Assembly: GCA_020152595.1 (NCBI GenBank)
Contig: JAIGNY010000697.1
Location: 1 to 64,000, forward strand
DNA from: Chiridota heheva
Lineage: Eukaryota > Echinodermata > Holothuroidea > Apodida > Chiridotidae
Direction of reading: 5' to 3'
DNA length: 64,000 bases
Positions 48,089 to 61,235 of the stretch are shown piece by piece. Position 1 is the stretch's first letter. Each line of letters begins with the position of its first letter. The notes beneath the pieces are model-generated. The model searched no databases. It had not been told where the DNA came from and saw nothing but the letters and a program-made list of their open reading frames with translations. Both the position numbers and the translations under genes were made by a program.

Positions 48089-48674
48089 TAGTACCTTTGA
48101 ATCCTTGAAACTGGCCTTGGAACTTCCAAAAGTGGACGTTCCCTACTTTTATGGTGACCCCGGTCACTACTTCAGCTTTATTAACTCATTCAATGTTCTG
48201 GTTGCAAGTAGAATAAGTTGTGAATTCACAAGATTGCAGCATTTGCTAAAATTTTGTAAAGGTGAAGCTCATAATGCAATCAATGCTTGTAAGTTTGAAG
48301 GTCAAAAAGGTTATGAAAAAGCATTAGAGATATTGCAAGTTCAGTTTGGTCAATCTCACATGATATTAGAAGCCATGAAATCAAAGTTTGAGAAGCGGAA
48401 AGCTGTTCAAAGTTCTGAAGAATTGGCGGAGTTAATCAGGGACCTAAAAAAGAGTAAAATTACCTTGTCAAAATTGGGTTATGAAAATGATCTAAATTGT
48501 AGCAATACCTTACTCACTGTACAAAATGTATTACCCATTCATATTCAAACAGGCTGGAGTAAAAAGTCACATAATATTTTGACCAAAACAGGAAAAATAG
48601 GGTTACAAGATATTATTAATTTCCTGGAAAAGCAGGCATCTGTAAGGAGTACAATCTATGGGATACAATTATAA
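48072..48674 (+). pseudogene. BEL/Pao Gag core (DUF1759-like)
   Basis: The frame after the A7 run gives LELPKVDVPYFYGDP, then FSFINSFNVLV, LLKFCKGEAHNAI and YEKALEILQVQFG, the hallmark series of the DUF1759 Gag domain. It stops at 48674 ahead of the knuckles. The stop and the following unreadable 120 bp show decay. Confidence 0.8.
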
Positions 48675-48796
48675 ATAAATCTTGAAAAGCGAAACAAAGC
48701 AAGGGTCGTCCAAAAAAAGGTGGATTTAGACCAAACCAACATAAAGTGAGTTATTAAAGCAGTTATCATACTGCCGATGTCAAGGCCAAAACAAAT

Positions 48797-49237
48797 CAGT
48801 GTCAATGTTGTAGCATAGGTAACCATAGATTGTGGAGATGTCCATCCTTCCACAAAATGAGAGTTGATGAAAGATGGGATTTTGCATCAAGAAACAAAAT
48901 GTGTTTTAAGTGTCTTGGTGAACATTTGTCCCCACAATGTACTAAGTATATGAGATGCAATATTAATAATTGTTCTAAAGATCACAACAGACTGCTACAT
49001 AGAACCATGGAAGGGGAGCAGACAACTATGCACACTGCTAGTGCTAATATCCCCCAACTAAGGGACCAGGAAAATGCCACCCCGCAAAATAACACCAGTG
49101 AATCTGGTAGTGGGAAAAAACCTACGTTTCATTCAGGGGGTCATGTCAACCAAAAAATATCTTTTAGGACAGTTCCTATATTAGTGTCTGCACCTAATCT
49201 GCTAATGGTAGGGTTGTGGAGGCAAATGCATTCCTAG
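48797..49237 (+). pseudogene. BEL/Pao zinc-knuckle region
   Basis: CQCCSIGNHRLWRC (48800-48841) is a CX2CX4HX4C knuckle and CFKCLGEHLSPQC (about 48902-48940) is a CX2CX3HX4C variant usual for BEL/Pao. A further Cys/His set (CNINNCSKDHNRLLH) follows. These bind RNA. The frame slips again just before the protease. Confidence 0.8.
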
Positions 49238-49416
49238 ATGATGGAAGCGAACAAACATATGTAAATGAAGATCTGGTACATGAGTTAGGAATTCAGGGTA
49301 AACCCAAAGAGATGTGTGCTACACTGTTAAATGGTAGGGAGGAAAAATTCCAATCCTTCCCTGTAAAGTTAAGTATCTCATCAATGAATAATGCTGGCAA
49401 AAGGTATGAAATTTAA
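49216..49416 (+). pseudogene. BEL/Pao retropepsin fragment (DUF1758-like)
   Basis: ANAFLDDGSEQTYVNEDLV carries the aspartic protease motif as DDGS (49236-49247), as in this family. Only about 65 residues remain, without the second half of the fold; stop at 49416. Confidence 0.75.
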
Positions 49417-52090
49417 GCAATAACAATCAAGCAAGCGTGTGCTAACATCTGCGTTGTGTTGACTAAGCATTGACTTTTCTTCTTTGACTGCGATTGTCAG
49501 TGTTCAATAAATTACAAATTAAAAGGGTTATTTTATATGCATTCTTACATTAGATTTGTTCTTCGCGTAAGTTGTGTTGTTATTTACGTAGCCTCTTGGA
49601 GAACGCGTTCAATTAAATCATTTTAATGCAGTGAATTATCAGTTCCTTTGTGACTTTCGTATGTGATGTTCTGTCTGAACAGTGAACGTATTCTAACGTA
49701 GGCCTATTGACCGTAACTAATGCTAAGTTACAGCCATCATGTGCGTAGAGTGTACGTTGGACTGTTTGCATTGCAGGCCTGTGTGTAATATATATTGTCA
49801 TTCGTTTTATTCTTTTTCACCCATTGTCTGTACTGGCGAGTAGCGTTCAGACGTTAGGGCCTAATCAAATCATGAATAAAACTTAAGCAGTTAGTTTAGT
49901 TAATCTCAAATTGCACTGTTTATTCCTTTACGATCTGTCAGTCAGTAGGTGATCGCATAATGCATACCTGAAATAGACCAAATTGAAGTTAGTAAGCAGC
50001 TGAGATGTGTGTGCAATTCGTATGTTTGAACTGTCGACTGGTTGCTGAACTGCGCGATGGTCAAACCGTGGAAGCAGGGATTAGCATGAAAGACTCTTTT
50101 CAGGGGTTCACCCGAACTGTCCTACAACCAAGTTGGACAATTTTGCAATCCTTTAATTCCTTGCAACCATAGGGGTCATTACTGTTAGGCTGCATAGGAA
50201 AAACCTCAAAATTGATTGAATTTTGATTCTTATTTCAAAACTCTTGCCTTCGTGAAATTCTTAAAAATTGTAAGAAGAATTCTTTAAAAATCCATTCCCT
50301 GAACAAAAGATGAAGAATCTTTGGAACCTCCTTGGATGCAAAATCAGAGGAAAATTTGAGACACATTTTAAGGCTGACCCTTGAGATTATTATGGAAAAT
50401 TAAGTGATATGGACCTACATGTGGGACTGATTGCAATTGACTAACATTGTTACAAAATAATATCCAGTTTTTATAACATTTGCTTCATAACACATACAAT
50501 TTCAGATGATCACTCGACAGAATAAAAGTTATCTGTCGACTATTGGACCAGGGTAGGAATGGGCAGTTCCAGAAAATGTGTTATTTTGACAAAAACCTCT
50601 CAACCAGAATCCCAATACCTCTGAACCACCCCAGTCATAGAATACCTCACAACCCTTTAGATACTTTGTGCAGTCGGCTCCGTACTCAAAATTAGCAAAC
50701 AAACGAAACACTACAAATATATTCGCCAAATTGAAGTAGAAAATTGGTCTAGGCCCTAGGTCGTTCTTAAAACAATTCTTATGACACGTGTGGACACTGT
50801 GGAGCCAGTGGAGCCATTCTGGGATGTAGCCTACGTATGGGAAATATAAAAATTCCCATCTTGCGATGGGAATTTTGTATTCCATTATTTTTTTTATTAT
50901 TGGCACGGAGCCAACGGAGACGCTCCGGGTGTACGTATGAGATTATGACAAATTCCCATTAGGCATAGTTCATCCCAAACGTCCGTGGAGCCACTGAGTC
51001 GAACCAGTTCACGGAGCCAAAACAGGCCGGGAATGTCGGCTTGACTTAGATCAACATAAATTCATTCATACTTAACCTAGCAGCTACGGGATATTCTGCA
51101 ATTAGGTCTAGCCTACCTCCCCCCCCCCCTCCATCCCAATAACACACACCCCGGAAACCAAATCCCAAATTATGGACCACCCCCTCCCTCCCTTGACCCC
51201 TCCCCATCCAAATCCCAAACCTATATTCTCTAGAATTACGCAATCTGATAATCATCTAATTTACTGAACTGTGCAGACTACTACATACTTCGTTAGCCTA
51301 GTTCATAGGTTCCAAGTCATTAACAATAACAGGGTAGGCAAACCTCACTGTAATCAATACAAAATTCAATCAGGTTACTCAGGAATTTTTAAGTGAAATA
51401 TCTTCACAAATGAGGTAGTCGTGTGTAATCTGAAAAGAACCTTTCAATTTACATCATACAACTCACCCTGGTTGTAAAGATGTATACATACTGATGCTCT
51501 AGTTTTCTCCTGCTGATAATAGTCTACATTTTATAAGTTAATTTGAACAGTGTTGAAGCAGGGAGCGTGACGTCACACTCTCTGATTGAAGTCTAGTTGA
51601 GGTGGTACAATACTAAAAAGCTTACTGAGGGTGTGATGAAACTAAACTGTCACAATACTAAAATTGTTAGGCTACTTTCGATTGGTAGGGGCCTACTAAA
51701 CTGCAAGTATCAAACGTGGGGACAAATAGTTTAAATTTAGTTTTAATTTTCATTAGTCTTTATAATCATATCCCGCATAGATAAATATTGACATTCTTTT
51801 CTTCCCATAAATTGTTAAGGAATTCTTTGGAAAATATTTCAACTTCCTTTATTTTCAGGAAATTTTCCTTGATTTTGGGGAGAGAGGAAATGATCAAACT
51901 TCAATCATTTGTATCCTCCCTCCCCGCTAAAATCCTGACACCCCCTCCCCCCAAGATCAACAATGTAGGCTTATATAGGAAGATATTTGAAATTAGGGGC
52001 CAGATTTTATTTTGTCCCAACAAACCTACAAAAATGTATGAGTCTCTTATCACGATAAAACTATTTTTTTTAAAGGAGGAGGGGATCGTA
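49417..52090. other. Noncoding, hairpin at 50.85 kb
   Basis: A 125-codon minus frame (50529-50906) includes the hairpin sequence and has no domain. GGAGCCA words recur near 50790-51020 (GTGGAGCCAGTGGAGCC, CACGGAGCC), hinting at an old short repeat. C-rich patch at 51116-51140. Confidence 0.45.
50849..50876. repeat. Perfect 12-bp inverted repeat, 4-base loop
   Basis: AAAATTCCCATC, loop TTGC, GATGGGAATTTT. Confidence 0.88.
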
Positions 52091-52094
52091 CAAT

Positions 52095-52450
52095 TATCGA
52101 GAGTTTTGGTAAATTTTCCTGAAAATGAAGAAAAATTCCGGGAAATGAAGGACATTTCACAAGAATTGATGCAAATTTCACAAAAATTGCAGCAAATTTC
52201 CCAAAAATGAAGAATATTCCCTGAAAATTAGGAAATTTCCTACAAAGAGATGGAAATTTTCCGAAAATAAGACAAACTCACAAAAATTGAAGGAAATTTC
52301 ACGAGAATTGATGCAAATTTCTCAAAAATGAAGAAAAAGTCCTGAAAATGAAAGACATTTTACGAAAATTGATGTACTTTCCAGGTGGAAAATATATTTT
52401 CCAACTGGAAATCAAAATTTCCATTCCGGAGAAAATTTCCAGTCAAGTCT
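52095..52450 (+). repeat. Degenerate A/T-rich minisatellite
   Basis: Loose repeats of GAAAATGAAGAAAAATT, ATTTCACAAAAATTGA and GCAAATTTC, about 30-70 bp apart, grading into GGAAAATATATTTTCC palindromes near 52388. Confidence 0.6.
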
Positions 52451-52459
52451 AACAGGGAT

Positions 52460-52710
52460 TTGTAAAAGTAATTTACGGAAAAAATAAATAGCTGTTGATT
52501 CCTGTTAAGCCTAACTGGTTTTAACAGGGATTTGTAATAGTCCCTGTTGAAACCAATTAACAGATTAATGCCTGCTGATTCCAGTTAAGCGTAGCTGGTT
52601 CTAACAAGTGATGTGTTCATTACCAGTTGAAAACAGTTACAACCTGTTGAAAACAGTTGACACCAGTTTAAAACAGTGTGCATTTCAACTGTTTCTTTTC
52701 TGCTGGGTAG
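52460..52710 (+). repeat. Foldback repeat related to the 9.7-10.5 kb tract
   Basis: GGTTTTAACAGGGA (52517-52530) pairs with TCCCTGTTGAAACC (52541-52554) across a 10-base loop with one mismatch. CAGTTGAAAACAGTTACAAC and similar words match the earlier minisatellite, and both stop at TTTTCTGCTGGG. Confidence 0.65.
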
Positions 52711-53034
52711 CCACCATCTGTATATACATATAAAATAAGCCCTCTGTATATATCTGGCTTTATATACATCCATATATGCATATAAACTTGTATATCATGC
52801 TTTATATAGCCATATTTATACATATAAAATAAGCCCTCTGTATATACTATATCTGGCTTTAGTGTAGTTGTATACATCTTTATATGTATGTAAGCTTTAT
52901 ATAGGTATTTCATACTATATACATATAAAATAAGCCCTCTGTATATACTATATCTGGCTTTATATAGTTATATACATCTTTATATGTATATAAGCTTTAT
53001 ATAGGTATTTCATACTTTATAAAGCCATATAAAT
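52711..53034 (+). repeat. AT-rich satellite of about 120 bp, left part
   Basis: Nearly three units marked by AAATAAGCCCTCTGTATATA, ATCTGGCTTTATATA and AAGCTTTATATAGGTAT. It is interrupted at 53034 by the LINE insertion and resumes at about 55214. Confidence 0.85.
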
Positions 53035-53048
53035 GAAGGACATTTCTC

Positions 53049-53459
53049 ATGGAATACGCTGACGACCATTCATATTATAGCAATTTCGCAGCAAACAGCT
53101 TTCTAGATGAACAGCATTGCATTAGTACTTTGGAAGAATATGCTATCCTTCTTTCAATCTGGATGAATGAAAACAGACTAAAACTGATTAATTGTAAAAC
53201 TAAATACATAAAATTTGGTAGCAAGGTCCAGTTAAATAAATGTAGGGTTAATGGTATCAATATCAATAATGTCCACGTTGATCATAGTCAGTGTATTAAG
53301 TATCTTGGAGTTTGGTTGGACAATCAGCTAACATTCGAAAGACACATAAATGAAAAGTGTAAAACAGTTATGTATATGCTACATCGCCTTAAGGTCATTA
53401 CGCAGTCATTTAGGCAAACAGTGTCTTCAACAGTTGGTACTTTCTCTTGTTATTTCTAA
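53049..53459 (+). pseudogene. LINE reverse transcriptase, catalytic box to thumb
   Basis: The frame has YADD (metal-binding Asp pair), the helix WMNENRLKLINCKTKYIKFG, and IKYLGVWLDNQLTFERHI, all standard after the RT catalytic box. It stops at 53459. In the next frame SLHWLP (about 53464-53481) follows too soon: the usual block with HLDYCNxL and a KLQxxQN helix is missing, so about 40 residues have been deleted. Confidence 0.8.
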
Positions 53460-53568
53460 AAGTCCTTACATTGGTTGCCAATAAGGTCTATAATTTAATT
53501 TCGGTTGCTATGCATGTCTTTTAAATGTATAGATGGATTAAATCCAATCTACTTAACAAGTTATTTTC

Positions 53569-53751
53569 ATGTACAATTCTTGTACATTCAAAATACCGAA
53601 AACTTACAGAAAAATCTTTGGGGATTGTGCATTTTCTGTGGCTGGGACAAAAGAATGGAATAGATTGCCGGCCGAGATAAAATGTATAACCGCTTTCCTT
53701 CTTTTCAAAAAGAAACTGAAACCTCACCTTTTTCACTTAGCATTTAAATGA
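53569..53751 (+). pseudogene. LINE ORF2 C-terminal piece
   Basis: FGDCAFSVAGTKEWNRLPAE and FLLFKKKLKPHLF match the conserved C-terminus of CR1/jockey-type polyproteins (FxxRxFSVxxPxxWNxLP, then FKKxLKTHLF). It lies in a different frame from the catalytic part. Confidence 0.78.
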
Positions 53752-53846
53752 TTACTCTGCTTGAATTTTTGTTTTTTATTTTGATTGTAAAGTGCCACTG
53801 ATTATAGTTAGTACTGTAGAGGTGAGCGCTATATAAATAGCACCTG

Positions 53847-55155
<1,309 letters not shown>

Positions 55156-55213
55156 AATAAAAAAGAAAAAGTTATCAATATTGCTTTTTCATCAAGTTGT
55201 TTTTTTCTTTCTT

Positions 55214-55508
55214 TACTATATAAATCTGTATATACACATAAAATATGCTATCTGCATATACTATATCTGGCTTTATATAGTGGTATACATCTTTTATATA
55301 TAAATATATATATATATATAAACTTTAAATAGGTATATCATGCTTTATAAAGCCATATAAATCTGTATATAAACATAAAATATGTCCTCTGTATCAAATA
55401 TATCTGGCTTTATATAACTGAATACATCTTTATACATATATAAACTTTATAGGTATATCACGCTTTATATAGCCATATAAATCTGTATATACATATAAAA
55501 TATACCAT
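55214..55508 (+). repeat. AT-rich satellite of about 120 bp, right part
   Basis: Continues the units left of the LINE: ATATAAATCTGTATATAC, ATCTGGCTTTATATA and GCTTTATAAAGCCATATAAA. Confidence 0.83.
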
Positions 55509-58026
55509 CTGTATGCGCTATACTTATGAGTAGCCGTACACTGCTCGGTAAGGGATGTTCCACAAATTACAACGATGTGTTTCCCATAGGTCATCGAAGA
55601 AGGTACCACGTGTCTGTTCAGAAGCTTTTCACATTTGCTGTTCAAATTTCTTTTCCAAATGTTAAGGAGAAGATCTTTGAAAGTCTGAAAGTTTAGATAT
55701 AAATCATAATATGAAACAAAAGCACACAAGAAAATAAAATGGCAAAATGGTATTGACTTTGTTGTATGGATAGAGCACTAACAATTGTTTAACACACTCA
55801 CCTCAACGACTCCTTTTAAGCACTCATCGGAAAAATAATAATTTACACAAAGTGTCCTTCTTAACGTATAGTCCTAAATCATTTAAAATGTGTTCGCCAA
55901 TACTAACATTTCCACTCTATCTGGATGTATATTTTCTATTGTATAGTTGCCGCTAACATTCATTCTTGGTGTGACTACTTGTGCATTAATTTCGTATGTA
56001 GAGTTTGCTAGTGAGAATTGTGCAAATAATTATGAACGAATTGTATGTAAATTGTCGAAACGCATCACTTCTTCCATGACAATGTGGAAGTTCAATCCTG
56101 AATACCATCACAATATGCAGGTTTTCTTTGAGCATTCTTATAACAGTGACTGTCGTAGTGAATAACTAGTGTTCAAAATCGACACATGTAATATGCTCAT
56201 AAGGAATGTGACATAAGTCATGAACTTGGACAAAATCGTGAAAACCCAGCTCTTTCCATTTAAAGTTGGTAGAAATGTTTATGGAGATTCAGGTGGGATT
56301 CTTTTTACATGCAGTGCCACTCTGATACGGCAAGGATTACGCCTATTGTTTGAAAATAACATAAAGATATGAAAGAGGTTTTTAATAAGAATAATTCAAA
56401 GATAAATGTGTTTTCATCCTTCGTGTATAAAGTAAATGTACATGGACAAGCTTAACTTTCTTCAAGTTTATATATCCACTGCAACCTTTAAAGATTGGTT
56501 CGTAAATTGTACAAGCTGAATATAAATGTTATTTATTTTGGGTGGCATCAGGTAGGAGGAGTGAGGTTGCGTGTTTGAATGGTTTGGGTGTTTATATGGG
56601 TGGAATAATTAAGTATAGGCTTGAATTAGGTGAAGGTAAAAATTATTTTGTGATGAGGGTTCTAGATTAGGAGAGTACGGGGAAGATGTGGCAGGTGAGG
56701 ATAGACTGATATTTGTAGGTGTCCACCTAGGTTGGCATCCATTTTCTTTCTCTTTACAAAAACGTGTCAGTTATTTGTCATAGAATACATACATATATAC
56801 CCTTGTCTCTATGAGATTTCCAGGTGCTCAGATCCCATGAGTAGTATGACACTTCAATCAGCTTGTGTAGTGCATTTGATATACTAGGTTTTTATTTTAT
56901 ATGGGGTAACATAGCAAAATAAGTTGCCCGCCATGACATGTTTATGTTACAAACGAAACATTAGTATCTGTTCAACGATAGTTGCAATGGTTTACACATT
57001 CCATTATGTTATCAGGAAAAATTGTATCAGACTTTTTAAAATTTCAATTTATTGTTCAAGAAGCTAGTATTGTGTATCGTGTAAGTTCATTAAGTTCATT
57101 TTGGAGACGACCACTGTGCAACATTTAATTAACGATTTCTTTCCGTGTGTGTCCGCCCATTGGGATTGAGATGTGTCAGAGACCAGAGCGTGGATATTTA
57201 CTGTAAAGAAGATTGTATCGAAAATACAAGGAAAAGATTATCAATTGTATTCTGAATAAAATTTGTACTGTTGTTCATATTGCCACATATATTTTCTGCC
57301 TTGCTTGAATCATAACTCCATTTTAGGGTAATTATAAACAGTACAGTAAGGCTAGCCATGACCGATATAATTAGTAGTAAAACTATGGTCCTGGTATTAT
57401 AACTCCATTGCCAAACCTCTTAAAGGAAAACATTACGAACTTTTAATGCTATTGCCTTTACCCCGCAAGACCCGATCGTTTTCTACATTTTGGTCGGGAG
57501 ATTAAATTTCCAACCCCGATATACGATATCCTTTACTTAAATCATTAACACAAAACCACAACTGCTGCCCAACGTAATATAATCCAAAGCCAGACAGTCT
57601 GAACTTCACGCTGAAAGGTTTCCTGTTTCAAATTACGTAACACCCCAGCCAGCTCTCTTCACTAGCAGTACTGGAAGTGTACATTCATACGCAAAATAAA
57701 AACGGGAAATTGATGTTAGATACTAAGGTTTTACTCGCGTAAAAATACTATCCATTCCATATATTCTGCTTATTATGTTACTCTATATTTTTTAAGAAGA
57801 AAAACAAAATGTGTGTAAAATGTCGCTGAAATGATGGTGTATATATTATTATATTTGGTATTATATTTTGTTTACGTGCAATGATCTTTGCGTGCTCCGG
57901 TTAAAGTTGCAAAACTTATCTTACTTCGTACGTAATCCATTCATTGCGTAATTGGATTGCTGCCAGTGCTAAGTAGGGAACTGCCATGTGTCTTTAATAA
58001 CAAGCCAGCAATTTCGGAAAAGGAAA
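55509..58026. other. Noncoding, nothing recognised
   Basis: Frames of 72-99 codons near 55430-55729 (minus) and 55947-56165 (plus) lack any domain. The last few hundred bases could be promoter for the exon at 58027, but no clear core element is visible. Confidence 0.4.
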
Positions 58027-58229
58027 ATGGCAGCAGAATTTGAACGAGGACAAAAAGGACATGCGTTTGATAAACTATTAGGACACTGGGTGCCGTTCAA
58101 ATTCATTAACGTTCAGTGTTCATTCATTTTATCGGCTGGGGAGCGCTCAGATGAAGGAGGCAAAGCTACCCGTATCGAATTAAATCATGCACTGTGTTGC
58201 CTCCGAAACAATCCCGGAGCCAGAGAAAG
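58027..58229 (+). CDS. Candidate first coding exon, unknown protein
   Basis: The ATG has a favourable context (AAAATGG). The frame gives 67 codons, MAAEFERGQKGHAFDKLLG then HWVPFKFINVQCSFILSAG, GGKATRIELNHALCCLRNN and PGARE, up to a strong donor AAAG|GTATGT at 58230, leaving two bases. Codon composition looks protein-like and the frame is open 13 codons upstream of the ATG. I do not recognise a family; no signal peptide or transmembrane stretch is evident. Splicing to 58573 keeps phase. Confidence 0.45.
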
Positions 58230-58572
58230 GTATGTAGAATCATTCAATCTAGGCCTATTTACAAAAAAATTGTCCGATTACTTATTGTTTCGTATTATAT
58301 AGTTTTTCATTTACCGGAAGATGATCGCTTTAGCCATTATCACCTTTCATTAAAAACTAAAATCTCGAACTTCGAAGTTAACCGATGTCCTTTTCCTCAT
58401 GGCTAGCCTAACAATAGTAGCCTTAGCCTAGGCTAATTGAATTTACGTTACTGTGTAGCAGTACTACTAACATTAAATTAACTTAGGCTAGACCTAGCTT
58501 CGGCTAGTAGCGGTAGTCTACTGTACTCCCAGTTGTTTATCTCATGTTTATCATAGCTTTGCTGCTTTACAG

Positions 58573-58738
58573 GGCGGCCGCCATGCCCTCCGTGGGCCCG
58601 CTCTTCCCCCTGGGGTCCGCCGTGGGCCCGCTCTTCCCCCTGGGGTCCGCCCTGCCACTCATGAGAAAAACATTAAAAAAAAAAATATATAAAAAATATT
58701 TATTTTTATTTTTTAAATTTAATATTCCTAATTAACCT
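58573..58738 (+). CDS. Possible second exon in GC-rich patch
   Basis: After CTGCTTTACAG, the frame in phase with the exon at 58027 reads R-AAAMPSVGPLFPLGSA, then VGPLFPLGSALPLM, then a Lys/Phe/Tyr-rich end to a stop near 58735. A 30-bp exact tandem duplication (58591-58620, 58621-58650) makes the ten-residue repeat. The patch 58572-58656 is far richer in G and C than anything near it and contains GGCGGCCGCC. The AT-rich end of the frame is not protein-like. Treat as doubtful. Confidence 0.28.
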
Positions 58739-59360
58739 CATAAATGAAATACCTTACATGGATACAGAACACAGAATGATGGCATAGTAAGCGATTGTCC
58801 TGTTTGGCTCATGAATGGTCCTTATCAATCAGAATAGTTTCATTCTGAGGTATGATTATAGCTAAAATCCCAGAGCTTCTTCAGCAGTGGGTTGAGCCTT
58901 AAGGGGGCCCAGGACTCTATGCCAAAGACGCGGCACTTTGCGCACGTATTAGTGTGCCCCTCAACAAGTCTAGCACCTGCTCCTTTTTAAAATCAAGCTA
59001 GCGGTCTGATTATTCAAATCAAACATGTCAAGACAAAACATCTTCTTGTCCAAAATGAGTAATTTATTTTGTGGTTTGTATGAAGGCATAAAACAGTATA
59101 AGTTTACCAACCGTTGTATTCCCTATGCAGTATTTTAAAATCAAGACAATCATAAATTAATTTTTGCCAAATGGGCAGAAATTTATTTTTCTTTTGCCAA
59201 ACAATTGTAATAGGCCCTAGTGTTTTATCTCACCTGCAAAGCAAAATGAAGAGACATAGGGATCATCCTGTTGTCGTCAGCTCATAACTTTTAAGCTATG
59301 GTGTACATTCATGTAACTTAATATGATTGAGGGGGAAGGGGGGGGAGGGTTGTGCGCGGC
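58739..59360. other. Noncoding, nothing recognised
   Basis: AT-rich; a G-rich run at 59330-59347. Confidence 0.45.
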
Positions 59361-59361
59361 T

Positions 59362-59812
59362 ACTAATAAGCTTATTTGCATAACAATTAAAATATTTGTA
59401 TCTATGATATCTTTTAAATTAAAGTGGATGTGGGGAATTTGTTTGCACAAATGATCGTATATGTGAAGAGCATTGTCTACACTTGAAGGTTGAGGATATT
59501 AAGTAGGTTGTTTGCATATCAATAGACTTTCGTACAAATTATTTAACATAAGATAATAACATGGTGCAGTGGTAGATGGCATTGGTACTGTTCAGTTGAG
59601 CATTATTTAAGAGTTGTACTACAGTACTGTATGTGCATACTAATTAGCTGATTTGTATAACAATGAAAATATTTGTATCTATGATATCACTGATATTAAA
59701 GTGCGTGGTGATTTTGTTTACACAATCAATCATATGTGAAGAGCGTTGTCCTTACTTATATGATGAGGTGTAGTGGGCATATCAAGTAGGTTATTTGCAT
59801 ATCAAAAGTGTT
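59362..59812 (+). repeat. Diverged direct duplication, about 271-bp offset
   Basis: TACTAATAAGCTTATTTGCA / TACTAATTAGCTGATTTGTA, then AATATTTGTATCTATGATAT, GTGAAGAGCATTGTC/GTGAAGAGCGTTGTC and AAGTAGGTTGTTTGCATATC occur in order twice. Confidence 0.8.
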
Positions 59813-61146
59813 TTGGAACAGTTTTAGCCAGGTCAGATATGTATGGTTGGGGATTGTTTTTGCATTAATAAATTACCAGGCTCGATGCTTACAAATTGCC
59901 AACCATGATAATGAAAATCTTAACACTTTTTATAATCTATGTAATATGTTACTTATAAAAACATGTATTGTTACTAATTGTAAAATGAGAAAATCACAAA
60001 TATATGGGGGTGAGACTTACTATTAAACTTAACATTTCTAGTTTTTGTTAAGTATAATAATGTGCATTTTCAAAGTATACAATATTTTGGTGTACAATTC
60101 CATGGGACTACATATTTGTCACTGTTGGGTAGTCACTTTGAAAAGTACTCAGTACTTTGGTAATACCCGTCTGTACCATTCAGTAGTACAGTAGCAGTAC
60201 TGTACCAAAATGTACCATTAATGTATTTATGCCAGTAAATATCTCAAGAACTGTGCAGTGGATATATGTCATACTTGGTATATGGATGTGTTGTGATCTG
60301 TAGATGATCCCTATTGTTTGTGGTGCTGATGTCATAAATAATAATAAGAAGGCAGGACTAACTGAAATTATTTGTATGCTCATACTATATTTCCACAAAC
60401 CCATGTTGAATTTAAATCAAACCTGGTATGATGCTGGGGTGTTGATAAAAGCAAGGATGATACAGGATCATAGATTGTTGAGTTGTTGACTTCATTATTT
60501 ACACAGGCGGAGCCAAATACAATTTTTCATTGGTTGTTGTAATTGTGGCTTATAGTTAAGGCAAAAACCTTAACACTTAAACAAGCAACAGGATATACAC
60601 AAATTACATGTTCCAGTATGATAATACGATAAAGAAAATTGCTTCTAATCCAAAGTTAGCATTGGAACTGTGTGAGATTTCTCCCTCTAGTGTTCTTTGC
60701 CACCCAATATAGCAACTTTAAATTTTAATGGCATTTTGCAAGCATTCAACAAAGTTTATCTCTAATCCTTTGGATCTCTGGTTTCTTAGCAATGTTTGTT
60801 TATTTCGAATGGCTACAAACAACACACCAACAGCATTTATGAGACCATGGAGATACTATTTGGAATAGTATCTCCATGGTGATCTCCACAGATTACTGAA
60901 ATAATTGTGACAAGGGAAAACAAATGGTGCAAAAAATAGAACAGAGCTAGCAAGTTTTACACTCTGGATAATAAACAAAGAAATAACTGATATTGGATAC
61001 TTTCATTTCACTGTTTTCAAAATAAATAGCTTACCCCAAAGTTGGTTGGGTGGGATATATATTCTGCTAGTAGCACTGAAGCTATGAGATTTGGGTATTA
61101 GTGAATTGTGGTTAATTAATTTTTGGTTATTTTCTTATACACACAG
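59813..61146. other. Noncoding with a perfect hairpin
   Basis: Contains short words such as ATCTCAAGAACTGTG seen in dispersed invertebrate repeats, and the hairpin at 60844. No gene recognised. It ends in TTTTCTTATACACACAG, a good acceptor. Confidence 0.45.
60844..60880. repeat. Perfect 17-bp inverted repeat, 3-base loop
   Basis: ACCATGGAGATACTATT, loop TGG, AATAGTATCTCCATGGT. An imperfect relative, CATGGAGATACTA ... AATATCTTTATGG, lies at 61322-61357. Confidence 0.92.
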
Positions 61147-61235
61147 ATGCCCATCAGGATATGAACACCCAGGATCCAGAATCTCAGTCCATGGAAGGTG
61201 ATGGAACAATCCAAACCGAAGGCAATTCCCAATAA
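61147..61235 (+). CDS. Candidate 3' exon, acidic Gln-rich tail
   Basis: After the good acceptor one frame reads AHQDMNTQDPESQSMEGDG and TIQTEGNSQ to TAA at 61233-61235. Composition (acidic, Ser/Gln/Thr) is that of a disordered C-terminus. It would need a donor of phase 1; the exon at 58027 ends in phase 2, which instead would give a short CPSGYEHPGSRISVHGR end. Either a missing exon lies between or the call is wrong. Confidence 0.3.

Larger units (their letters stand above)
47031..49416 (+). mobile_element. BEL/Pao LTR retrotransposon, 5' half only
   Basis: In order: TTTTTGGTAGCAGAGC (47031-47046), which looks like the primer-binding region after a 5' LTR; a leader; Gag with coiled-coil N-terminus; the DUF1759-type Gag core; two CCHC knuckles; and the start of a DUF1758 retropepsin. 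The sequence then leaves the element, with no reverse transcriptase, RNase H or integrase and no recognisable 3' LTR. The reading frame is broken at least three times. It is a dead, truncated copy. Confidence 0.8.

Noticed and set aside
50529-50906. 125-codon minus-strand frame
   Set aside because: No domain, contains a perfect DNA hairpin, composition rich in Phe/Trp/Tyr as expected from AT-rich noncoding DNA.
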